DNA from: Lachnospiraceae bacterium | GTDB lineage: Bacteria > Bacillota > Clostridia > Lachnospirales > Lachnospiraceae | Length of the DNA: 64,000 nt | Direction of reading: 5' to 3' | NCBI GenBank assembly: GCA_900757145.1 | Contig: CAAEMT010000039.1 | Location: 62,001-126,000, forward strand | Shown here: positions 8,126 to 16,714 of the stretch, piece after piece | How the letters are laid out: each line of letters starts with the position of its first letter | How positions within the stretch are numbered: position 1 is the first letter of the stretch | The notes under the pieces: generated by a model | The model's input: the letters and a program-made list of their open reading frames with translations, nothing else | Databases searched by the model: none | What the model was told of the DNA's origin: nothing | Made by a program: the position numbers and the translations under genes

Positions 8126-8154
8126 TTGAAAAATACCTATAAGGGGTATATAAT
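8126..8154 (+). promoter_or_regulatory. copA promoter with CsoR-like copper operator
   Basis: TTGAAA (8126-8131) and TATAAT (8149-8154) are exactly 17 bases apart. The spacer is filled by ATACCTATAAGGGGTAT (8133-8149), the imperfect palindrome expected for CsoR, the Cu(I)-sensing repressor. A repressor bound here would block RNA polymerase directly. The csoR gene itself is not in the window. Confidence 0.75.
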
Positions 8155-8198
8155 ACAAAAGGAAATTAAAACATCAAGTATCCGAAGGAGGAGATGCG

Positions 8199-10739
8199 AT
8201 GAAGCAATATAATGTAACTGGAATGAGCTGCGCTGCATGCAGCGCACGCGTGGAAAAGGCCGTTGCGGGATTGCCGGGAGTGACAGCGTGTTCTGTAAGC
8301 CTTTTGACAAATTCGATGGGAGTCGAAGGGGATGTATCGGCAGAGCAGGTTATTGCGGCGGTGGAGAATGCCGGTTACGGCGCTTCTGAGAAGGGGGCTA
8401 AAGTATCGGCGGGAACTGCAAAAAACGGTGTAAATATGGTGCAGGAGTATGAGGATATGCTAAAGGACAGAGAAACGCCTGTGATGAAGCGCAGGCTGAT
8501 CGCTTCTCTTGTGCTGCTTGTTCCCTTGATGTATGTCTCTATGGGACATATGATGTGGGGCTGGCCGCTGCCTGCGGTGTTGAGTGAGAATCACGTAGCG
8601 ATGGGACTTGTACAGTTGTTATTTACCGTTGCTATTATGGTTATTAATCAGAAGTTTTTTATCAGCGGATTTAAGGGGCTGCTTCATAAAGCTCCAAATA
8701 TGGATACGCTCGTTGCGCTTGGTTCCGGCGCATCGTTTGTATACAGTACGTATGCGCTGTTCGCGATGAGTGATGCGCAGCTTCGAGGCGATATGGCAGG
8801 CGTGATGCAGTACATGCACGAGTTTTACTTTGAGTCTGCCGCGATGATCCTGACGCTGATCACTGTGGGAAAGATGCTGGAAGCGCGTTCTAAGGGAAGG
8901 ACGACCGACGCGCTCAAAGGCCTTATGAAGCTTGCGCCGAAAACGGCTGTGATACTGCGCGACGGAAAAGAAGTCACGGTACCCATCGAGGAAGTACGCA
9001 TCGGCGATCACTTTGTCGTGCGTCCGGGAGAAAATATACCGGTGGACGGTGTTGTCATAGAGGGAAGCAGTGCGGTCAATGAGTCGGCACTTACAGGGGA
9101 GAGCATCCCTGTCGATAAGGCGGCAGGCGATCCTGTTTCGGCTGCAACGGTGAATCAGTCTGGATTTTTGCAGTGCGAGGCAACGAGAGTGGGAGAGGAT
9201 ACGACACTTTCCCAGATCATTCAGATGGTGAGTGACGCGGCGGCGACAAAAGCTCCGATCGCAAAGGTTGCAGATAAGGTATCCGGCGTATTCGTTCCGG
9301 TCGTGATCGCGATTGCGGCAGTCACGATACTTATCTGGCTACTTGCAGGAGAGAGCATTGGTTTTGCGCTTGCAAGAGGTATTTCTGTACTTGTCATCAG
9401 CTGCCCGTGCGCGCTCGGTCTTGCAACGCCTGTGGCTATCATGGTAGGAAATGGAATGGGTGCGAAACACGGGACGCTGTTTAAGACGGCGGTATCGCTG
9501 GAGGAGACCGGAAAGGTAGAGATCGTGGCTCTTGACAAAACAGGTACGATCACGAGCGGGGAGCCAAAGATCACAGATATACTCCCGATGAACGAAACGC
9601 CGCAGGAGGAGCTGCTTGCATCTGCATATGCGCTTGAGCGAAAAAGCGAGCATCCCCTTGCTAAGGCGATCATCAAGTATGCGCAGGAGAGGGAGCTTAC
9701 AGCGCCGGAAATACGCGATTTTGCAGCAGTTCCGGGAAACGGGCTGACAGGTATTTTAGGTGACGTACCGCTTGCAGGAGGAAATCTGAACTTTATCCGC
9801 ACGAAGGCGGAAGTCTCGGAGGAGGCGCAGAGCGCTGCGCAGGAGCTTGCAAATCAGGGAAAGACGCCGCTGTTTTTTGCGGCAGACGGTAAGCTTATCG
9901 GCGTCATTGCAGTGGCGGACGTGATCAAGGAGGACAGCCCTCAGGCAGTGCGCCAGCTTCAGAACATGGGGATCCGTGTCGTAATGCTGACCGGAGATAA
10001 TGAGCGTACGGCGAAGGCGATCGGCGCTTTGGCAGGCGTTGACGAAGTCATTGCGGGCGTGCTTCCTGACGGAAAAGAAAGTGTGATCCGCGCGTTAAAA
10101 GAAAAAGGAAAGGTTGCAATGGTCGGAGACGGCATCAACGATGCTCCGGCACTTACGAGGGCTGACATCGGTATTGCGATCGGCGCAGGTACGGATGTTG
10201 CGATCGATGCGGCAGATGTAGTGCTGATGAAGAGCAGGCTTCTGGACGTGCCCGCGGCAATTCGTTTAAGCCGTGCGACGCTGCGCAATATCCATGAAAA
10301 TCTGTTCTGGGCGTTTATTTACAATATCATCGGTATTCCGCTCGCGGCAGGCCTTTGGTATCCGCTGTTTGGATGGAAGTTAAATCCGATGTTCGGCGCG
10401 GCTGCCATGAGCCTTTCGAGCTTCTGCGTTGTGACAAATGCGTTGCGCCTGAACCTGTTTTCGATGTATAATACAGCGAGAGACAAAAAGATCAAGCATA
10501 AAAATAATAAAATAAAGGAGAAGAACACAATGGAAAGAACAATGAAGATCGAAGGAATGATGTGCGGACACTGTGAGGCAAGAGTAAAAAAGGTGCTTGA
10601 GGCGCTGCCGCAGGTAGACGAGGCGGTCGTAAGCCACGAAGCAGGTACGGCAGTTGTAAAGCTGAATACCGAGATCGCAAATGACGTCCTGAAAAAGACA
10701 GTAGAGGATCAGGATTATAAGGTGACGGAGATCGCGTAA
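8199..10739 (+). CDS. copA: Cu(I)-exporting P1B-type ATPase with fused CopZ-like domain
   Basis: An 846-residue copper pump of the cytoplasmic membrane. N-terminal HMA domain with [10 protein letters not shown]; transmembrane block; actuator motif TGES; ion-channel motif [11 protein letters not shown]; phosphorylation site DKTGT; hinge GDGINDAP. Unusually, a second HMA domain ([10 protein letters not shown]) follows the last transmembrane helices through a Lys/Asn-rich linker, where most CopA proteins end. That linker DNA looks like a former intergenic region, with AAAGGAG and an ATG at 10530. AAGGAGG precedes the main start. Control is probably by CsoR through the operator in its promoter. 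The ATPase assignment is firm. Confidence 0.95.
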   Translation: MKQYNVTGMSCAACSARVEKAVAGLPGVTACSVSLLTNSMGVEGDVSAEQVIAAVENAGYGASEKGAKVSAGTAKNGVNMVQEYEDMLKDRETPVMKRRLIASLVLLVPLMYVSMGHMMWGWPLPAVLSENHVAMGLVQLLFTVAIMVINQKFFISGFKGLLHKAPNMDTLVALGSGASFVYSTYALFAMSDAQLRGDMAGVMQYMHEFYFESAAMILTLITVGKMLEARSKGRTTDALKGLMKLAPKTAVILRDGKEVTVPIEEVRIGDHFVVRPGENIPVDGVVIEGSSAVNESALTGESIPVDKAAGDPVSAATVNQSGFLQCEATRVGEDTTLSQIIQMVSDAAATKAPIAKVADKVSGVFVPVVIAIAAVTILIWLLAGESIGFALARGISVLVISCPCALGLATPVAIMVGNGMGAKHGTLFKTAVSLEETGKVEIVALDKTGTITSGEPKITDILPMNETPQEELLASAYALERKSEHPLAKAIIKYAQERELTAPEIRDFAAVPGNGLTGILGDVPLAGGNLNFIRTKAEVSEEAQSAAQELANQGKTPLFFAADGKLIGVIAVADVIKEDSPQAVRQLQNMGIRVVMLTGDNERTAKAIGALAGVDEVIAGVLPDGKESVIRALKEKGKVAMVGDGINDAPALTRADIGIAIGAGTDVAIDAADVVLMKSRLLDVPAAIRLSRATLRNIHENLFWAFIYNIIGIPLAAGLWYPLFGWKLNPMFGAAAMSLSSFCVVTNALRLNLFSMYNTARDKKIKHKNNKIKEKNTMERTMKIEGMMCGHCEARVKKVLEALPQVDEAVVSHEAGTAVVKLNTEIANDVLKKTVEDQDYKVTEIA
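10513..10739 (+). other. Possible internal start giving a free CopZ-like chaperone
   Basis: Inside copA, AATAAAGGAG is followed ten bases later by an in-frame ATG (10530). Initiation there would give a 69-residue copper chaperone with [10 protein letters not shown] and the normal CopZ length. The preceding linker codons read as ordinary spacer DNA, with TAA triplets in another frame. Whether the internal start is used is an inference. Confidence 0.4.
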
Positions 10740-10915
10740 GTTAGGCGTGACCGTGTAGATATGAGCGTTCAGATCGGACACTCAAAAAGCAGTTGCGTAT
10801 TTCAAAAATCTGTTATACGATATCAGTAGTGTCAGTGTATTGGCAGACAGCTTCCATAAGCAGGCGGCGGTGCATATGAATATACACTGTGCGGTGCGGA
10901 TTCGGAACACAGGCA

Positions 10916-10971
10916 AAGGGTGCTGCAAAGACATTCGGGAAAACTCCGGATAATTTGCAGCATCCCTTTTT
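10916..10971 (+). terminator. Intrinsic terminator after copA
   Basis: GGGTGCTGCAAA (10918-10929) pairs with TTTGCAGCATCCC (10954-10966), with a small inner stem, and is followed by TTTTT. Confidence 0.85.
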
Positions 10972-11009
10972 CAGCTATAAGACAGTTCCTGTTTTCCTAT
11001 AGCTGAAAA
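10968..11009. repeat. 12-base inverted repeat downstream of the copA terminator
   Basis: TTTTCAGCTATA (10968-10979) and TATAGCTGAAAA (10998-11009) are perfect arms around an 18-base loop. The left arm overlaps the T-tract of the copA terminator. The rest of the 395-base gap (10740-11134) shows no convincing gene, T-box or riboswitch. Confidence 0.6.
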
Positions 11010-11134
11010 TCGGGACGGGTACTGCTGCAATGGGTATGTACCGATGTATTCGGCGCGGAAAAAGTACGCTCCGTGGGAGCTTTATGAGATTTCGGCAGAA
11101 AACGGGGCAGACGTTTATATGAGAGGAAAAGGAT

Positions 11135-12394
11135 ATGCAGGAAAAGGTAATGGAACAGACGTCCGTTTTGACGCGGCGTCTGTATTATGAAAACAGCAAA
11201 ATGAAGGAGTTTACCGCCAAAGTGGTCGCATGTGAAGCTTATAAAGACGGATACCGCGTCTCGCTTGAGCGCACGGCTTTTTTTCCAGAAGGCGGGGGAC
11301 AGTTCGGCGATATCGGATGGCTATATGCGTGTGAGGATGCAGAAAAAGCATGCTCTGATATGGAAAAATGCGGCGAAGCAGAGGCGAAAAAGCAGAGGCG
11401 GTCTGCGGCGGTTACAGATACGCAGGAAAAGAATGGCGTGATCTGGCATATGACAGACAGACCGTTTGCACCGGGGAGGATCGTGGTAGGACAGCTCGAC
11501 TTTGAAGAACGTTTTATGCGGATGCAGCAGCATACGGGAGAGCATATTATTTCCGGTATCGTGCATGGCAGATATGGTCTTAATAATGTAGGGTTTCACC
11601 TTGGGAATGAGATCACAACGCTTGATTTTGACGGAGAGCTGACGCCAGAGCAGGTACGGGAGATCGAAATGCTTGCAAACAGAGCGGTATTTGCGGATCT
11701 TCCGGTGCAGGTTTTGTATCCTGCAAAAGAAGAGCTTGCAGTTCTTTCTTATCGCAGTAAAATAGATATTGAAGGGCAGGTGCGGATCGTACGGATTCCC
11801 GGAGTAGATACATGTGCCTGCTGTGCGCCTCACGTAGAACGCACAGGGGAGATCGGTCTGATAAAGATACTCTCCTGCGACAGGCACCGCGGGGGCTGCC
11901 GCATGGTCATGGCGGCAGGGATGCGGGCGCTTGCAGATTATGCCAAGAAGCAGGAAAGTGTGACGGGGGTATCGGTGGCGCTTTCAGCGAAGCCGGAGTG
12001 CATTGTGGATGCTGTTTTGCACCAGAAGAGCCAGATGCAGCGGATGCGGGGACAGCTCGATCTGCTTCAGGCTTCTTATCTGGATCGGATGCTTTCAGAA
12101 ATCAGACCTGATCAGGAAAACGTCTGCATTTTTGTGGAGGATTTTGATACGATCGCGGTGCGCAATTTTGTCAATAGCGCAATGGAACGATGCGGCGGTC
12201 TCTGCGCGGTGTTTGTCGGAAGCGATGAAAAAGGCTACCACTATATTCTCGGAAGCAAAGGGCAGGACGTACGGGAAGCAGCAAAGGCGCTAAACGAAAG
12301 ATTTCACGGAAAGGGCGGCGGAAAGCCTGCCATGGTGCAGGGTTCGCTTTGCGGCAAGGAGAGCGAGATCAAAGCGGCATTTGCGCAGGTCTGA
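11135..12394 (+). CDS. Alanyl-tRNA editing protein (AlaX-like, with DHHA1 domain)
   Basis: A free-standing relative of the AlaRS editing domain, expected to hydrolyse mischarged Ser- or Gly-tRNA(Ala). The zinc/active-site pair is present: HTGEH in MQQHTGEHIISG (about residue 131) and CACCAPH in the second motif. A DHHA1-type C-terminal domain follows (VQNFD-like and GGKPAMVQGS segments), which places it in the long AlaX class. Two in-frame ATGs (11135, 11150) both have purine-rich sequence in front; either could be used. A 27-residue Lys/Glu/Cys-rich insertion near residues 65-95 interrupts the beta-barrel region. Confidence 0.85.
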   Translation: MQEKVMEQTSVLTRRLYYENSKMKEFTAKVVACEAYKDGYRVSLERTAFFPEGGGQFGDIGWLYACEDAEKACSDMEKCGEAEAKKQRRSAAVTDTQEKNGVIWHMTDRPFAPGRIVVGQLDFEERFMRMQQHTGEHIISGIVHGRYGLNNVGFHLGNEITTLDFDGELTPEQVREIEMLANRAVFADLPVQVLYPAKEELAVLSYRSKIDIEGQVRIVRIPGVDTCACCAPHVERTGEIGLIKILSCDRHRGGCRMVMAAGMRALADYAKKQESVTGVSVALSAKPECIVDAVLHQKSQMQRMRGQLDLLQASYLDRMLSEIRPDQENVCIFVEDFDTIAVRNFVNSAMERCGGLCAVFVGSDEKGYHYILGSKGQDVREAAKALNERFHGKGGGKPAMVQGSLCGKESEIKAAFAQV

Positions 12395-12520
12395 TAAAGA
12401 AGCGATGCCGGAACCTTCATCTGCTGCGGCCTTACATAAGCCTAGTGGGACGCGGCAGGATGAGACAGGAAGTACAAAACAAAAGAATACAAAAAAGCAC
12501 AAGGAGAGAGGAGAAGGGAT

Positions 12521-13543
12521 ATGCAGACAGTAAGACTTGGAAAAACAGAGATCGTGACAAATAAGAACGGATTCGGCGCGCTGCCGATCCAGCGCATCAG
12601 CGACGAGGAAGCAGTAAAGATCGTGCGCAGGGCGTATGACGCAGGAGTGACATTTTTTGATACGGCGCGTTTTTATACGGACAGCGAGCATAAGCTCGGG
12701 CTTGCGCTCTCGGATGTACGGGACAAGGTCTATATCGCGTCAAAGACGGCTGCCGTTAAGCCGGAGGATTTCTGGAAAGATCTTGAGACGACGCTTACGA
12801 ATCTAAAGACGGATCATCTTGATATTTATCAGTTCCATAATCCGTCGTTCTGTCCGAAGCCGAGGGATGAAAGCGGCGTATATGAATGTATGCTGGAGGC
12901 GAAAAAGCAGGGAAAGATCCTGCACATCGGCATCACAAACCATCGTCTGAAGATCGCGCATGAAGCGATCGAATCGGGACTGTATGAGACGCTTCAATTT
13001 CCGTTCTGCTATCTGGCGACAGAGGACGATACTGCGCTTGTGACTGCATGTAAGCAGAAAGATATGGGATTTATCGCGATGAAGGCTCTTTCCGGCGGTC
13101 TGATCACCAACTCAGCCGCTGCATACGCATTTGAAGCGCAGTTTGACAATGTACTTCCGATCTGGGGCTTACAGCGAATGAAAGAGCTTGAGGAATTTTT
13201 ATCGTATATGGAGAATCCGCCTGTCATGACAGACGAGATCCGTGCGGTGATTGAAAAAGACAGAAGTGAGCTGATGGGAGAATTCTGCCGCGGCTGCGGC
13301 TACTGTATGCCGTGTCCGGCAGGCATCGAGATCAACAACTGCGCTCGTATGTCGCTGATGATTCGCCGTGCGCCGTCAGATGCGCAGCTTACGCCGCAGA
13401 TGCAGGCGAAGATGATGAAGATAGAGGAATGCCTGCACTGCAATCAGTGTATGAGCAAATGTCCGTATCATTTAGATACGCCAAAGCTTCTGGAGAAGAA
13501 CCTGAAGGATTATAAGGAGATCCTTGCAGGAAAGGCATATTGA
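12521..13543 (+). CDS. Aldo/keto reductase with C-terminal 4Fe-4S domain
   Basis: A 340-residue AKR barrel fused to a ferredoxin-like tail. The barrel shows FDTARFYTDSE (catalytic Asp and Tyr) and an NADPH-type C-terminal region reduced in length. The tail carries two cysteine clusters, FCRGCGYCMPCPAGI and CLHCNQCMSKCPYH, the arrangement used for two 4Fe-4S clusters. Such proteins are common in anaerobes and probably pass electrons between Fe-S centres and NAD(P)H; the substrate is unknown. GGAGAGAGGAG lies in front of the ATG. It follows the editing protein by 126 bases in which nothing notable is seen. Confidence 0.9.
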   Translation: MQTVRLGKTEIVTNKNGFGALPIQRISDEEAVKIVRRAYDAGVTFFDTARFYTDSEHKLGLALSDVRDKVYIASKTAAVKPEDFWKDLETTLTNLKTDHLDIYQFHNPSFCPKPRDESGVYECMLEAKKQGKILHIGITNHRLKIAHEAIESGLYETLQFPFCYLATEDDTALVTACKQKDMGFIAMKALSGGLITNSAAAYAFEAQFDNVLPIWGLQRMKELEEFLSYMENPPVMTDEIRAVIEKDRSELMGEFCRGCGYCMPCPAGIEINNCARMSLMIRRAPSDAQLTPQMQAKMMKIEECLHCNQCMSKCPYHLDTPKLLEKNLKDYKEILAGKAY

Positions 13544-13578
13544 TAGAAGCAAATCATTAAAACAAGAAAGAAAATAGC

Positions 13579-13632
13579 AAAATACGCTTTTGTTCAGGGA
13601 AGATAGGCGCCCTGTCAGAAGCGTATTTTTTA
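13579..13632 (+). terminator. Intrinsic terminator after the aldo/keto reductase
   Basis: AATACGCTT (13581-13589) pairs with AAGCGTATT (13619-13627), with an inner stem CAGGG/CCCTG, followed by a T-run. Hairpin repeat copy B starts in the T-run. Confidence 0.85.
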
Positions 13633-13685
13633 TGTCATAGGAAAGAACTTGTCACGCTGATATGCGAAAGACTTTTCGTGACATA
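13631..13685 (+). repeat. Terminator-abutting hairpin repeat, copy B
   Basis: Arms TATGTCATAGGAAA and TTTTCGTGACATA pair with one mismatch and three G-T pairs. The central part has CTTGTCACGCTGA and GCGAAAG, shared with other copies. Begins within the T-run of the preceding terminator, exactly as copies A and C do. Confidence 0.75.
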
Positions 13686-13731
13686 AAAATTAGGATGTGC
13701 ACGGATGCAAGAGGTATGCAAAAAATAGGTA

Positions 13732-13771
13732 TTGACATATCGTGAATACTGTATATACTATATATATACAG
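13732..13771 (+). promoter_or_regulatory. Promoter and palindromic operator of the first GntR/ABC module
   Basis: TTGACA (13732-13737) and TATACT (13754-13759), 16 bases apart. The -10 box lies inside a palindrome whose arms are CTGTATATA (13749-13757) and TATATACAG (13763-13771). Position and symmetry fit autorepression by the GntR protein encoded 33 bases downstream. Confidence 0.75.
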
Positions 13772-13803
13772 AAAGACAAAATAAACACAGAGGAGGGGCT
13801 GAT

Positions 13804-14178
13804 GTGAATATTATTATCAGTAATTCAAGCGGTCAGCCGATCTATGATCAGATTACTTCGCAGATCAAATCAAAGATCATGGCAGGAGAGCTTCAGGAGG
13901 GAGACGCGCTTCCTTCGATGCGTTTTCTGGCGAAAGAGCTGCGTATCAGTGTGATCACGACGAAGCGTGCGTATGAGGAGCTTGAGCGGGAGGGATTTAT
14001 CGTATCTGTCCCGGGAAAGGGCAGCTACGTTGCCGGAAAGAATCTCGACTTCATTCGGGAGGAGCAGCTTCGCAGGATCGAAGAACATATGCAGAAGATC
14101 GTGGAGCTTTCCGTCGGATGTTCGCTTGGTCTTGATGATCTGAAAGATATGCTGGAGCTGATCTACCGCGGAGAATAA
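13804..14178 (+). CDS. YtrA-type GntR transcriptional regulator
   Basis: A 124-residue member of the YtrA subfamily: a winged helix-turn-helix (SSGQPIYDQITSQIKSKI, LPSMRFLAKELRISVITTKRAYEELEREGF, PGKGSYVAG) followed by a short dimerisation tail without a ligand domain. The start is GTG at 13804, with GGAGGGG six bases upstream; the frame is open further back only because it reads through the promoter. It heads an operon with an ABC ATPase and a permease, the standard YtrA arrangement, and probably represses that operon through the palindrome at 13749-13771. Confidence 0.9.
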   Translation: MNIIISNSSGQPIYDQITSQIKSKIMAGELQEGDALPSMRFLAKELRISVITTKRAYEELEREGFIVSVPGKGSYVAGKNLDFIREEQLRRIEEHMQKIVELSVGCSLGLDDLKDMLELIYRGE

Positions 14179-14273
14179 ATGGATCTGACAGAAGAGAAAA
14201 GACCGCAGGAGCAGTAAAGAATGGGCAGGGGCAGGAGTATGGCAGATCAGAAGCTGCCGGATTGGAGGCTATT

Positions 14274-15119
14274 ATGGAGCATGCACTTGAAATTAGAAAT
14301 GTGAGTAAAAAGTATCAGGGATTTGAGCTGGATCATATCGATCTCAAGCTTCCTACAGGCTGTATCATGGGGCTGATCGGAGAAAACGGAGCAGGAAAAA
14401 GTACGACGATCAAGCTGATCCTCGATCTCGTAAAGAAGGATGGCGGAGACATACGCGTACTGGGTGAGGAGCTTACGACAGAGAAAAGGCAGCTGAAAGA
14501 AAAGATTGGCGTAGTGATGGATGAATGCAATTTTCCGGAGTGTATGAAAGCTGAAGAGATCGGAAAAATGATGAAGCACTGTTATCGTACATGGGATCAG
14601 GCCAGGTTTGAAAAATACTGTGAAAAATTCGGGTTAGCGAAAAAGAAAAGCATCAAAGAGTATTCGCGCGGAATGAAGATGAAGCTTACGATAGCCGTAG
14701 CGCTTTCGCATGACAGTCGTTTGCTGATCCTAGATGAGGCAACGAGCGGACTTGATCCTATCGTGAGAGATGAGATACTTGATATATTCTTGGACTATAT
14801 TCAGAATGAGAATAACAGTATTTTGATCTCTTCCCATATCATCAGCGATCTTGAAAAAATATGTGATTATATTGCATTCCTGCATGAAGGAAAGCTGATC
14901 TTTTGCGAGGAGAAGACCGCTCTGCTCGAAAAATATTCTGTGTTAAAATGCAGTAAAGAAGAGTTTGAGACGGTTGATCCGCGCGCTGTTGCAGGCGTTC
15001 GGAAGAACAGCTTCGGTGTGGAGGCGCTCGTATTGCGGGAACGTGTGCCGCAGCAGTTTGTACAGGATGCGGCAACCATTGAGGATATTATGCTATATCA
15101 TGTAAAAAAGAACAGATAG
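14274..15119 (+). CDS. ABC transporter ATP-binding protein
   Basis: A 281-residue export-type ATPase. Walker A GENGAGKST, a signature region reading EYSRGMKMK, which differs from the usual LSGGQ, and Walker B LLILDEATSGLDP followed by the H-loop ISSHIISDLEK. About 60 extra residues at the C-terminus are typical of this YtrB/antibiotic-type class. Start chosen at ATG 14274 because TTGGAGG immediately upstream is the ribosome-binding site. Pairs with the permease 11 bases downstream. The cargo is unknown; lipid or peptide-antibiotic handling is the usual guess for these modules. Confidence 0.9.
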   Translation: MEHALEIRNVSKKYQGFELDHIDLKLPTGCIMGLIGENGAGKSTTIKLILDLVKKDGGDIRVLGEELTTEKRQLKEKIGVVMDECNFPECMKAEEIGKMMKHCYRTWDQARFEKYCEKFGLAKKKSIKEYSRGMKMKLTIAVALSHDSRLLILDEATSGLDPIVRDEILDIFLDYIQNENNSILISSHIISDLEKICDYIAFLHEGKLIFCEEKTALLEKYSVLKCSKEEFETVDPRAVAGVRKNSFGVEALVLRERVPQQFVQDAATIEDIMLYHVKKNR

Positions 15120-15130
15120 GAGGCAGAGAT

Positions 15131-15739
15131 ATGCGCAGTTTATTATATAAGGATATTGTGAATTTAAAACAGCAGTTCAGATTTTATCTCATCATACTTG
15201 CATTTTATGTTCTGCTCGGCATAAAGTCGGGAGATGCTTCGTTTCTCGGAGCGATCATGACGATCTTTGCGGTAATGCTGTCCGTTACCGCATGCGCCTA
15301 CGATGAAAAAGCAGGCTGGGATAAGTATGCGCTCACTATGCCGTTCGGCGTTCGGGAACTGATCGGATCGAAGTATCTGCTGGCGCTGATCGGTGTGTGT
15401 CTGACAGCAGGCATAATGCTGCCGGTGAATCTGTTTGCAGGGACGCCCTTACTGGAAGCGCTGGCGCTCACGGCATCATGGATCGCGATCGGGTTGTTTT
15501 ACACAGAAGCGATCCTGCCGGTGATCTTCCGCTTCGGCGTGGAGAAAGGCAGGATCATGATGATTGTGATCGCATTTCTTCCGACGGTGGTATTGTTGTT
15601 CCTTGATAAGGGATTGACTCGCTTCCTATCACCGGAGCTGTTTGAAAAAGCCATGTATATCGCGCCGTTTGTATTCCTGCTGCTTTTACCGCTGTCTGTA
15701 TGGTGCAGTTATCGGATGTACAAAAAGAAGGAGTTTTAA
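15131..15739 (+). CDS. ABC-2 type permease subunit
   Basis: A 202-residue integral membrane protein with about six hydrophobic segments (near residues 17-35, 40-60, 76-96, 104-122, 138-155 and 173-192) and no signal peptide. The motif YDEKAGWDKYALTMP in the first cytoplasmic loop is typical of small ABC-2 permeases that pair with YtrB-like ATPases. Cotranscribed with the GntR and ATPase genes. The module probably exports or flips something at the membrane; the substrate cannot be deduced. Confidence 0.85.
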   Translation: MRSLLYKDIVNLKQQFRFYLIILAFYVLLGIKSGDASFLGAIMTIFAVMLSVTACAYDEKAGWDKYALTMPFGVRELIGSKYLLALIGVCLTAGIMLPVNLFAGTPLLEALALTASWIAIGLFYTEAILPVIFRFGVEKGRIMMIVIAFLPTVVLLFLDKGLTRFLSPELFEKAMYIAPFVFLLLLPLSVWCSYRMYKKKEF

Positions 15740-15954
15740 CTTCTGCCAATCATCGGAACATGTTGTGAAACTATGGAGCATAATAGAGATATTATAATTT
15801 TGAAGTGAAAATAACGTATAAAAGAGCCGGAGAAAGTTCCGGCTCTTACGTCTTTAGTTCTGATTCCGTGCTGTCGCAATCGTTCCTGTGCGTGTATAGT
15901 TATGATAACGCGCTCTTTTTCATGGTATTCTCTTAATTTGTTTAAATCAATCAA
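15736..15954 (-). pseudogene. Truncated DUF4258-like gene
   Basis: Read from TTG 15954 (AAAAGGGG seven bases upstream), the product begins IDLNKLREYHEKE, then TIHAQERLRQHGI and RTKDV. This is the N-terminal half of DUF4258 proteins, small relatives of toxin-like RNases. After RTKDV the frame runs straight into the terminator hairpin at 15822-15847 and then into unrelated sequence, with no second half of the domain. A promoter, ribosome-binding site and terminator all survive around it, so an internal deletion that removed the gene's 3' half is the simplest reading. A real short protein cannot be excluded. A longer frame from ATG 15978 is less likely. Confidence 0.5.
15820..15847 (-). terminator. 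Intrinsic terminator for the truncated DUF4258-like gene
   Basis: Arms AAGAGCCGGA and TTCCGGCTCTT (15822-15831 and 15837-15847). The T-run (CTTTTATA) is on the minus-strand side only, so it serves minus-strand transcription. Confidence 0.75.
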
Positions 15955-16006
15955 ATTGGTACCCCTTTTAAGTTGCATGTCTGACTTTTTCTTTTCCTGT
16001 GGCTAC

Positions 16007-16035
16007 AATATAGCGCGGTTAAAACAGTCTGTCAA
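16007..16035 (-). promoter_or_regulatory. Promoter for the truncated DUF4258-like gene
   Basis: On the minus strand TTGACA (16035-16030), a 17-base spacer and TATATT (16012-16007). It lies back to back with the promoter of the second GntR module. Confidence 0.65.
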
Positions 16036-16072
16036 TAATATTTGACTTAAGCAAAAGTTAAGATTTCTCAGA

Positions 16073-16126
16073 TTGACAACATGAATGACTTAGTGTACTA
16101 TTCAATTAGTACACAGATACACTAAG
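16073..16126 (+). promoter_or_regulatory. Promoter and nested operators of the second GntR/ABC module
   Basis: TTGACA (16073-16078) and TACTAT (16097-16102). An inner palindrome with arms GTGTACTA (16093-16100) and TAGTACAC (16107-16114) covers the -10 box. Around it a second pair, CTTAGTGTA (16089-16097) and TACACTAAG (16118-16126), is also perfect. The inner one is the AGTGTACTA..TAGTACACT-type site known for YtrA regulators. Confidence 0.8.
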
Positions 16127-16145
16127 CGATCGAAAAGGAGCAGAT

Positions 16146-16511
16146 ATGGATTTTAATTCAGCATTGCCGATCTATATACAGGTAATGGCATTGATCAAGC
16201 GGGAGATCGTTGCAGGCAGGATGACGCCCGGCAGTAAGCTGCCGTCTGTTCGGGATATGGCGGTGAGCTATACGATCAATCCGAATACGGTCAGCCGGGT
16301 ATACAGGGAACTGGAGCAGGAAGGCGTCTGTTTTACGAAGCGGGGTATGGGAACCTTTGTGACAGAGGATGAAGGTCGGATTACACAGCTTCGCAGTGAA
16401 ATGGCATCGGAGCTTGTCAGCCGTTTTATTGAAGGAATGGATCAGCTTGGCATATCTGCGGAGGAGACTTTGCAGATGATCCGTGCGGAGCAGGAGATTC
16501 GGGGAAGCTGA
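16146..16511 (+). CDS. YtrA-type GntR transcriptional regulator
   Basis: A 121-residue winged helix regulator: SALPIYIQVMALIKREIVAG, LPSVRDMAVSYTINPNTVSR and EQEGVCFTKRGMGTFVTED, then a short C-terminal dimerisation helix. AAAAGGAG precedes the ATG. It is the second YtrA-like regulator within 2.4 kb but is clearly divergent from the first, and its palindromes differ in sequence, so the two modules should be independently controlled. It heads an operon with the ABC ATPase and permease downstream. The 203 bases between its stop and the ATPase gene hold no convincing gene. Confidence 0.9.
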   Translation: MDFNSALPIYIQVMALIKREIVAGRMTPGSKLPSVRDMAVSYTINPNTVSRVYRELEQEGVCFTKRGMGTFVTEDEGRITQLRSEMASELVSRFIEGMDQLGISAEETLQMIRAEQEIRGS

Positions 16512-16714
16512 ATGCGCCTGCGGAATGGTGAGCGCAGGCAGAACGAAAAATACTGCAAAGGATGTCCGCAGGCAGAACAGAAGAGCGGATAAGAGATTTC
16601 TCACAGGTGAGTGGAAAAAACGGCGGGGATACGCGGCAGCAGAAATCAGATCAGGAAGAGTAAAAAGAACAAAAAATCAGTGACTGGAAAAGCAGTCAGG
16701 GAGGAGAATACAGG

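Noticed and set aside
10740..11134. T-box or riboswitch before the alanyl-tRNA editing gene
   Set aside because: No T-box consensus (AGGGTGG) or matching antiterminator was found; only the copA terminator and an inverted repeat are visible.
13732..13803. 24-residue N-terminal extension of the first GntR regulator
   Set aside because: It would begin with the TTG of the -35 box; GTG 13804 has a strong ribosome-binding site and gives the normal family length.
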